This document shows, in pieces, positions 56,785 through 64,000 of a stretch of 64,000 nt of DNA (positions within the stretch are counted from its first letter, which is position 1; each line of letters starts with the position of its first letter). The notes under the pieces were generated by a model, which saw only the letters and a program-made list of their open reading frames with translations, did not search any database and had not been told where the DNA came from. The DNA comes from Chelonoidis abingdonii (Eukaryota; Chordata; Testudines; Testudinidae), in contig NC_133790.1 of NCBI RefSeq assembly GCF_003597395.2, forward strand, positions 23,364,235 through 23,428,234. Direction: 5' to 3'. A program made the translations under genes and the position numbers.

Positions 56785-59700
56785 AAATGATCCATTTTAT
56801 TCTGAAGAGAACTATTTACAAAAGAAGCTGTGGAGCATTGTTTTTACTAAAAATATGCCTTTATAGATTTATATAATACGTATCTTATAAAAACCATACA
56901 GTTATTTACATTACTTCTACGTACAAAAATTACAGCACTGTAGTATGTACGTATCTATAGATACATTCTTTCTGTTTGTCCCTGCTGTGTGCTTTTTCAC
57001 TTTCAGTCTATGGGGACTGTCACTCCACTATCTTACCCAGGGACGTCCCTTGTATCTCTAAGCTTTTGGTTAAAACAATCTTGGTTTGCAGTGGTTGAAG
57101 TGGGAATGGTAAAGAGAGTTTGCTCTAGGTCCAGAATCCACCATCAGTCTTAAATAGGGTAAGGCCTACACACATCACCTGAAGTCCTTGTGCATGCACT
57201 GTTGCCTGTAAGCCCACGTTATTGCTGCTCTGCACAAACTGTGCCATAGACTTCACTCCTCAGTTTCTTTTCTTATATTGATCTCATTTTCTTGTTTAAT
57301 GGTACCTTGCTGATCTAAGTGTGTGTCAAGATAGTAAAGTGCTAGTGACTTGACTTGCATCTACATTTATTTTCTGGACCATGCTCGAGTCTCATATATA
57401 ACAGTAGGCCCCAGCTGTAGACTTTGCTAAAGGGAACTTCCCCCAGCTGGCAAAAAAAAATTTGCTTGTTTTCCCACAGTGGCAGTGAGATTGCTTTATC
57501 ATTGTCGTTCAGTTGCGTGAAATGTGCAGCCTCCCTCCTTTAGCTGTGCAACTGTTGTACATCCCTGCCATACTGCCTGGAACTACCCCTTAAGTACTGA
57601 TGGGTGAAAATATTTTGTACTGGTGTTGACTGCTGCAGATCCAAGTCCTGTGCAGTGATATAATCCCTGTAGGCTGATGCTTGCCTGGAATATGGAATCT
57701 ACTCTGCTGGGTTACTGTGCTTCCTCCAGTTAGTGTTCTCCCTCCCAGTGACCTTTTTCAATAGGTTTGTAAGTGTCAACTGCCTTGGGGGGCAGGGGAG
57801 GGGGTGATGGCATGTTGAACTACTCACAGGCAGTGAAAAGAGCCTGGAATTAATCCACTATCAGCTGTGCTGTCTTTGATGGTGAGTGCTCAGTGACAGT
57901 TTAAGGCAGTGGTGGGCACCCTGTGGCCTGTAGGCCACATGCGGCCTGTCAGGGTAATCTGCTGGCCGGCTGTGAGACAGTTTGTTTACATAGAGTGTCC
58001 GCAGGCACGGCCGCCCACAGCACCCAGTGGCTGCAGTTCGCCATTCCTGGCCAATGGGAGCTGTGGGAAATGTTGCAGGGATGGGCCACAGGTTTCCCAC
58101 CACTGGCTTAAGGGACGATGAAACGTTTAGGACACTTAAAGCACAGCATTAACTACATGACATTTTGCTGAGAGATTGTACTGATGGACACTGTTTTATG
58201 TATCTGGTGTTAAGGTAGTTTTGTTGCAGTTCAGCAACAGCAGCTCAGCACAAGGACAGTTTCCTCTGACCTGGTTCCTCGTTCATAAGTCTGTCCTCCC
58301 CATTTTCTGGGCTGAATAGCTCCCATGCTCAGATGGAGTTGCACTTTAAGTCCAAGAGAACTATATCCCAACCATCAGCTCGAAATATGTATGCTTTCCT
58401 TTCCCAACCTCTATCAACCTTCCCACTGAAAAAAATATTGCAAGGAGATTAAGGAGTAGCTCCTTCCTTAAATGAAGAGTTTTGTTGTGAATTTCAATCA
58501 CTGGCCTATGCAGCTGTGACTCATGTCCACTCTCCCCTTCCAGCGAACATGCAACAAAAGGCACCTTTCTTATCACTGCATCTTCATTGCATAACTTAAG
58601 CCCATTTCCTTAGGATGGCGCATATACACTACATCATGGCTATAGATTTCCCCTCCTCACTCACACATGTGCTGGGTGTGCAGCTTGGAGAGGACTGTAG
58701 GAGACTGGCAGTTGGGAAATGAAAAGGTGACAGCAGCATAAAACCCTTCTAAAACAGGCTGTTGCTTAAACATGCCAGCGTCGGCTTTCTGTAAAGGGGA
58801 AATGCTTATTTTGTTGGTGGTAAAGTAGTTTTAAAGGAAGAGCTCTACGTGGTAGTAATACGGCCTGCAGAAGGTACCAACCCTACTAATAATCTCATAC
58901 GTACTGCAGGACTTCTAGCACCAAAGTGTGTGCATATATGTAGAGCAGCAACATGTTCACACTCCTCACCCCAGGTTGATCAAAGCCGCCTAACCACAAG
59001 GGGAGGGTCTACGACCACACTGAGCATGAAGGGATCCAACCGTCTACCATCAAGGCCTGAGTAGCAGAAAATGTATACACAGGAGCTATGGGTTGGCCTT
59101 GAAGATCAGCCCTATAACTAAAGCTACTGCAGCAATGCTGAGCAGTGGAAGAGCTATGCCTAGGACCTGATCTTCAGACACACAACAACCCATTCCTATT
59201 CAAATCCATCAGTTTTAGGTGCTCAGGACTTTGAGATGGCAGGTCATTGGAGCCCAGTCCTTAGTCTCATTGAAGCGACTCAGATTTTTGGCTGTTGATT
59301 TCACTAGGAAGATGCACAAGGCCTTTGGCCCTAAGGCTGAGCTACACTGAACTTCCATAGCGAGGCAAAGGGAAGAGTCGGTATCTGGAGTACTGAACAT
59401 TCAGGCTCCTTCACGATCAAATCCTCAATACTCCAGGGTCTGGAACTGACCGACAGGGACCTAGATTCACCTCACAGCATTAGCAGATTTATAACTGCAC
59501 TGGGCTGGAAGGGATCTGCAGTCCAGATGCGGTGTGAGTAGCTATGGAGAGCACCAGGGGGAATAAAGACTTCCGGTCGTAAGCAGAGGACAATAACGAC
59601 TTCCCCCACAGAGTAAGCTACAGCCATGTAAACATGTTATGTTCCCAGGACCAGTGCAACTACAGCCTGTGCAATCTGCAGGACAGCCCAGCTGCCAGGA

Positions 59701-60137
59701 CTGGAGGTTGTATAAAGGCCACAACTTTTCCCCTACTCTTGTGTGACACTAGTAGTCAGTCCCCTGTATTGCCTTGTCCTGGGGTTGCTTATTTCCTTCT
59801 CCAGCATGAGAGAATGAGTTTAAGACAATTGGATTATTCTTCACAGCAGAAACTGAGTGGCCTGTGTCAAAGCGCCTAAAACATACCCTGAAGTTTATCA
59901 CTCTGCTTAAGGAATAAGAAAAGTTGCTCTCAGTTGGTATCACATTGTCAAACTGCAAATCTCCAATTCATGTAAACTTTTTGTTCAGAGCAGGTGGATT
60001 GTAAATAGTGCAGTCTCAGGGGTTAATTCCTTCACCCTTTGTGTTTTTCCTTTTGGATCAGATTCAGGTCCACTAGGAAGCTGGGCAGTTGCCCCCAGCT
60101 TTAAGCAGGAATAATTGGAAAGATTTCTCCTTTCACA
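56785..60137 (-). other. BICDL1: Probable BICDL1 3'UTR
   Basis: No open frame of note. An AATAAA on the minus strand at about 56,796-56,801 would give a 3'UTR near 3.35 kb; a second AATAAA near 57,366 would give a shorter form. The AT-rich tract at 56,840-56,990 is like a distal 3'UTR. A 199-bp hAT MITE lies inside. Inferred, no transcript evidence. Confidence 0.45.
57907..58105. mobile_element. hAT MITE in probable BICDL1 3'UTR
   Basis: CAGTGGTGGGCACCCTGTGG at the left, GGTTTCCCACCACTG at the right as inverted ends. Flanking GTTTAAGG (57,899-57,906) and GCTTAAGG (58,106-58,113) match 7 of 8. The interior has GGCCACATGCGGCCTG, typical of the family. Confidence 0.8.
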
Positions 60138-60338
60138 TTAATTTTTCTTGAAAAAGGAAAAGAGACGTTTCCTTTCTGCCCCAATGGGCTCATCCCCCTG
60201 CTGCTCCGGCCTGAACACGGGGGAGGGTCTTGCACACCGCTTTGCTCTGTAGCCATTGGAGAAGGAATAAGCAGGCTGGCTCCATTCCTTCAGATGTTTG
60301 TCCATCAGCTGCTGGTCAATGACCCTGTGCATGTCGTC
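60138..60338 (-). CDS. BICDL1: BICDL1 (BICDR-1) last coding exon, partial gene
   Basis: The minus strand shows acceptor GTTATAG at 60,339 and an open phase-0 frame of 66 residues starting DDMHRVIDQQLMDKHLKEW and ending KRLFSFFKKN followed by a stop. BICD-family-like proteins are coiled-coil adaptors that link Rab6 vesicles to dynein/dynactin. This would be the short C-terminal tail after the coiled coils. The name rests on gene order, since BICDL1 lies tail-to-tail with RAB35 in human, and on the Lys-rich FSFFKK ending, not on an alignment. The rest of the gene would lie right of the window. Confidence 0.75.
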   Translation of the reverse strand, partial: DDMHRVIDQQLMDKHLKEWSQPAYSFSNGYRAKRCARPSPVFRPEQQGDEPIGAERKRLFSFFKKN

Positions 60339-61474
60339 CTATAACAGAAGGGGAAAACGATGTTCAGTCAGAAGCACAGCCAGCATCTCAGCAGAGTTTA
60401 CTCATGGACATGGCTAAAATGGGATTATAGAATGGCCAGGATGAAAGGAGGAAGGGTGCAGGGTACAAGGATCTCATTTAGCCACACAGCATGGGCCTTC
60501 ACCAGCATCGCTCCTCAAACACCAGGCCCTTAAAGAGACAAGATGTTTACCTTTTGCCTCACAATTGTAAAATGGAAATCAGGCCATTCACAGTTTAATG
60601 TAATTTAAGGGATGGCTGTTTTTCAAGGTTTTGCTGATGGCTGTGAAATGGAGCACTGCTTCTGGTACCCTTCTCCCAGGTCCCTGGCTTGTCTTTTCAG
60701 AGCTGGCTGGCTGCCACCTCCCCTCTCTCTGTCCAGGAAGCTGCACAGATGAGGCCTGTGGCTGAAGCAGAGGCCAGGAAGGGACAGGACTGTAGTACAG
60801 ACCCTAGAGTGGCTCTGTACTGAAGAGTAGGCAGGCCGAAGTTGAGGGTGGTAACATACATGAGAACCTCTTCAAGAGGGAACTAAGGGAGGTAAGACTT
60901 CTTTTCATAATCAAAGAGAAACTACTATCATGAGTTGTGCTATGGATGAGTTACGCGGCACTAGTACAATTTACTGAGGAGTATTACGGTATCTTTCTTT
61001 CTGATCAGTTTTCAAATAACATGGCACAGACCTGATCAGCAGGAGGTCATAATTCACCACTGGATCATCCAACACTTTTAAAGTACAAGAAACCTTCCTT
61101 CCCGTAAGTAACTGTCACAGCATTGTAACCAACAGGATTGCCATATGCAAAAGGATTCAAGTCAACAGCCTACTCTGACATCATCCAGCAAGACATGACA
61201 TGACAACAGGGAAATCATAAGTTTAATAAAAGCAAACCCAGTTCTGCTGCAATTAGCCCTAATGTTGTATACAAGCAGGAGACCATCTTGTACGTTTCAC
61301 AAGAAACCAGGGTCAAAATTACCGTCTTGTTTGAAATTTCAAGTATGTAAAATTAGCCCAAATGGCCAAGGCTCCTTGCCTCTCAAGGGCGTTGCTCACC
61401 CTTGCAATGTCCATGGGGGTTAATAGAACTTGAGGCTCTGACTAGTTAAACACAGCAATACAAATACACAGCAC

Positions 61475-61640
61475 TTCCGATGTTCAAAGCTGTGCAAACA
61501 CTAGTTCCTCAGATAGCCACCTCGCTGGAGGCATGTGCAATCGGAATCCCCAGTTCACGGATGGGGAAATGGAGGCTGTGTGGTGATGTGATCTGCCAAA
61601 CTCAGAGCAAGTATTCTGTTCATGCCTGTCTCCTACTGCA
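61475..61640 (-). mobile_element. MIR-like SINE fragment, antisense
   Basis: AAAGCTGTGCAAACACTAG, then CACGGATGGGGAAATGGAGG, fit an antisense MIR. Weakly conserved. In the BICDL1 intron. Confidence 0.5.
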
Positions 61641-62459
61641 CATGAGCTGACTCAGCCCCCACATCCTTCAGAATTCAAACCAAAACACAAACAGCTACCC
61701 ATCACTCATGGGAGTGACGGTCTGAAAAGCCAGGGTTGAGCTTTCACATCTGTCCTCTGTTCAGCCTACTGTGTCCAGGCGTTGCCAAGGTCGGGGGCTC
61801 TGTCCTCTGATAGCTGCTCTCACTCCAGCCTGCTGTCTGATAGTCTCTGCCAGCAGCAGGCAGCGTTAGACAGCCTCACACTAAAAGGCCTGTTTTTGCG
61901 ACACACCTGAATTCAGGCTCTGCTGGGCTAATCCTGGAATGAGGTAATAGCCACCTGGCTGTGGTGGCTGATGACCTCACGGCTGTCAAAGCCTACTGTT
62001 TAGAGGAAGCTCACGGAGTGGTGTGGTCTGATTATGCAGAATGACTTTCTAGCCAGATGGCTACATAGTTTAACAAAGATTCGGCATTAACTAGACTCAG
62101 GGTTGCGTGAGTCCAGAAGATGACAATTTCCAACCCACGCACATTCTATGCAGCATAACACTCTAATGGGGGTTGGTTGCTATGGACGACCATCAAATGC
62201 CAGTGGACACAGATGGCACATGCTCCATTACCCACCATCACAGCAGGTGCAAGTGCCAGCTCTGATTTGGGATGTTCAGGGCTCCAGATATGTGTAATGT
62301 GGTCAGTGATTCAGTAAAGGTACTGGGCTCCTCAGACTCATGTAAACAGCCTGCAGACACTTATGGTGCCATTCACTTTTACACTGTCTTATAATAAGCC
62401 CATTATTTACAGGATAATAGGAAGTGATGTCCTACTTATCTATATGGAATGGTACCTCT

Positions 62460-62501
62460 TAGCAGGCAACCAACCAAGGTAATATGGTTGGTTGCCTGCT
62501 A
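62460..62501. repeat. Perfect 16-bp hairpin
   Basis: TAGCAGGCAACCAACC and its exact complement around a 10-base spacer AAGGTAATAT. No flanking mobile element recognised. In the BICDL1 intron. Confidence 0.85.
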
Positions 62502-63404
62502 GGTAACCAGGAGTGGGTAAGTTGAATAATTTAGCCTGAAGCGATTAGCTTGTTTTCAGGAGGGAAAATCCCTGCCTTTCTAACTAGTCTAGTACGTGTA
62601 ATATAACAATGTTCATTTTAGATTCCTTTGGACCCCAAACTTTTCCCCCACCTAATTCTGTTTTCAGGCCAGTTTTAGAAATATAAATTAACCTAGGATG
62701 TGCCATACTGGAACACGCTGCAGTTCCAGTTAGTCCACTAGGTTGCGTCTGCCCTATGTATCTGATGGGTTTAGAGGCAGATGAACAACTTCCAGAAAAC
62801 ATACAAGGCACCACACCTGGGCATCTGTAATGCTAGCTCCGGGTGTGTGCTAGTTCTGGGTGTGTGGGAGAAGGGGAAGAATCGCCCCTTGTGGCCTATT
62901 CATCCAATATCTGGAGGTGAGTGGACTGATATCCTTTGTGATGTACCTACCCGAAGCCCAGCCCTGTTCTCTGCGCTCTTTAGGAAGCAGATGCAGTGAG
63001 CTAGAAGTAGCTGGAAGAGTGACAGGGCTGTTAGGGGGCCTGAACCAAGATTAGATTGAAGAGTTCATATTTTTTTTAATTAGGGCTGAAAAAAAGGAGG
63101 CTGTGATGGAAGAACGTGAAGGGGGAAAGGGGCAAGACGAACTTAAGTATTAATTAAAACAGACTCCAGCAGCTTAACATACTTTGGATTCATATACCCA
63201 GCTTTTCAAAGGGTGTCGTCCCCTGTGAAAATGAAGAAGGCACTTAGCCATCTCATGGGCAGATTTGTGCCCTCCTTTAACTGTGGGGTACCATTCCATA
63301 TAGATAATGCAGAGCAAAGGATAAAAATAGGGCAGCTGGATAAAGAGCCCTTTAAAAGACTGTCCCAGGAGACATTACATCTTGAGGTCGCTGACTAGAC
63401 CGTG

Positions 63405-63492
63405 AGGTAGGTCAGAGGTTAGAAGTTCAGTGACTTGCCTTAGCCATGTCTGCGCTGGCATTAGAACTCAGGAATCTGTGGCTCCTAGTAGT
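63405..63492 (-). mobile_element. MIR-like SINE fragment, antisense
   Basis: TTCAGTGACTTGCCTTAGCC and TTAGAACTCAGGAATCTGTG, MIR antisense head and core. Confidence 0.5.
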
Positions 63493-64000
63493 TTGCAGCA
63501 AGGAATACACAGGGATGGAAGGAGTGGAGAAACTGGGTGAAGGGAGTAGTGATGTATCAGTTTAATTCAGTAAGCCAGAGTATACAGGGATAATTTGACA
63601 GTGCTTGTGTATTCTGATTGGCTAAGGGGGAGCCTCCATTTTTAGAGTACACTGTTACAAAGAATGTGTATCGTTTTGGGCGTGCTGTCTATGGAATAGA
63701 ACACTGCGCCAGGACAATATCCCACTGCTAGAGACAAGCCCCAGGGAAAGCACAAGCATTTGTCAAAGCTAACCAGCAAACCTGGTAAGACACCCTATTA
63801 TCCAAACAATCTATTCCATTGACTAGCTCTCATATACACATGATTAATGGCGTTTGCCTAGTGCAGTCCAGTCGTGACAGTTGTTCACAACAGCATTGTT
63901 GGGCAGCTGCATTTGGATGTCTTAGTGCTCATGAGGCTGATTCTTTGCTGCCTTTCACCTGGTGGAGTCACTTACACCTGTGCAAAGTGGCTGTAACATG

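Larger units (their letters stand above)
60339..64000. other. BICDL1: BICDL1 intron
   Basis: Two MIR-like fragments and the 16-bp hairpin. I found no further coiled-coil exon on the minus strand, so the next exon lies right of the window. Confidence 0.6.

Overview
The window is vertebrate nuclear DNA, most likely from a turtle. All introns I could place are GT-AG, and the encoded proteins are close to their human counterparts as I remember them. The repeat load is typical of a sauropsid: CR1 LINEs, MIR SINEs, several hAT-type MITEs, a tRNA-headed SINE with a CR1-like tail (the style of the turtle Cry/pol III SINEs), an R4/Dong-type LINE and a DIRS-type tyrosine-recombinase retrotransposon. 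The species call is an inference from repeats, not from a marker gene.

Three protein-coding genes are present in the order GCN1 > RAB35 > < BICDL1, the same neighbourhood I know from human 12q24. Positions 1-27,760 hold the 3' half of GCN1 (+): 26 coding exons that join without a frame break into 1,382 codons plus a stop, about half of a protein of roughly 2,670 residues. From about 27.8 to 32.8 kb there is intergenic DNA with one CR1 tail. RAB35 (+) is complete: CpG-island promoter at about 32.8-33.6 kb, six coding exons between 33,210 and 47,275 encoding 201 residues, and a 3'UTR to about 49.75 kb. On the minus strand the last coding exon of a BICD-family adaptor, taken as BICDL1, lies at 60,138-60,338, with a probable 3'UTR running down to about 56.8 kb. 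The right-hand 3.7 kb is its intron.

Two large mobile insertions dominate. In the GCN1 intron between 8,936 and 13,095 sits a 3.6 kb R4/Dong-like LINE whose 5' part is inverted relative to its 3' part. The two parts overlap by about 34 bp of element sequence. A roughly 30 bp copy of host intron DNA from 2 kb upstream sits at the inversion joint, and a tRNA-like module with A and B boxes forms the 5' end. Between the convergent ends of RAB35 and BICDL1 lies a 6.15 kb DIRS-type element on the minus strand. It keeps inverted terminal repeats, an internal complementary region, gag-like, RT/RNase H and tyrosine recombinase reading frames, and an Arg/Ser-rich stretch in the gag part. The recombinase has cysteine where the catalytic tyrosine is expected.

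Functionally GCN1 (ribosome-collision sensor that activates GCN2), RAB35 (endocytic recycling GTPase) and BICDL1 (dynein/dynactin adaptor for Rab6 vesicles) are unrelated in pathway. Their adjacency is conserved synteny, not an operon. The novelty here lies in the mobile elements, not in the genes.
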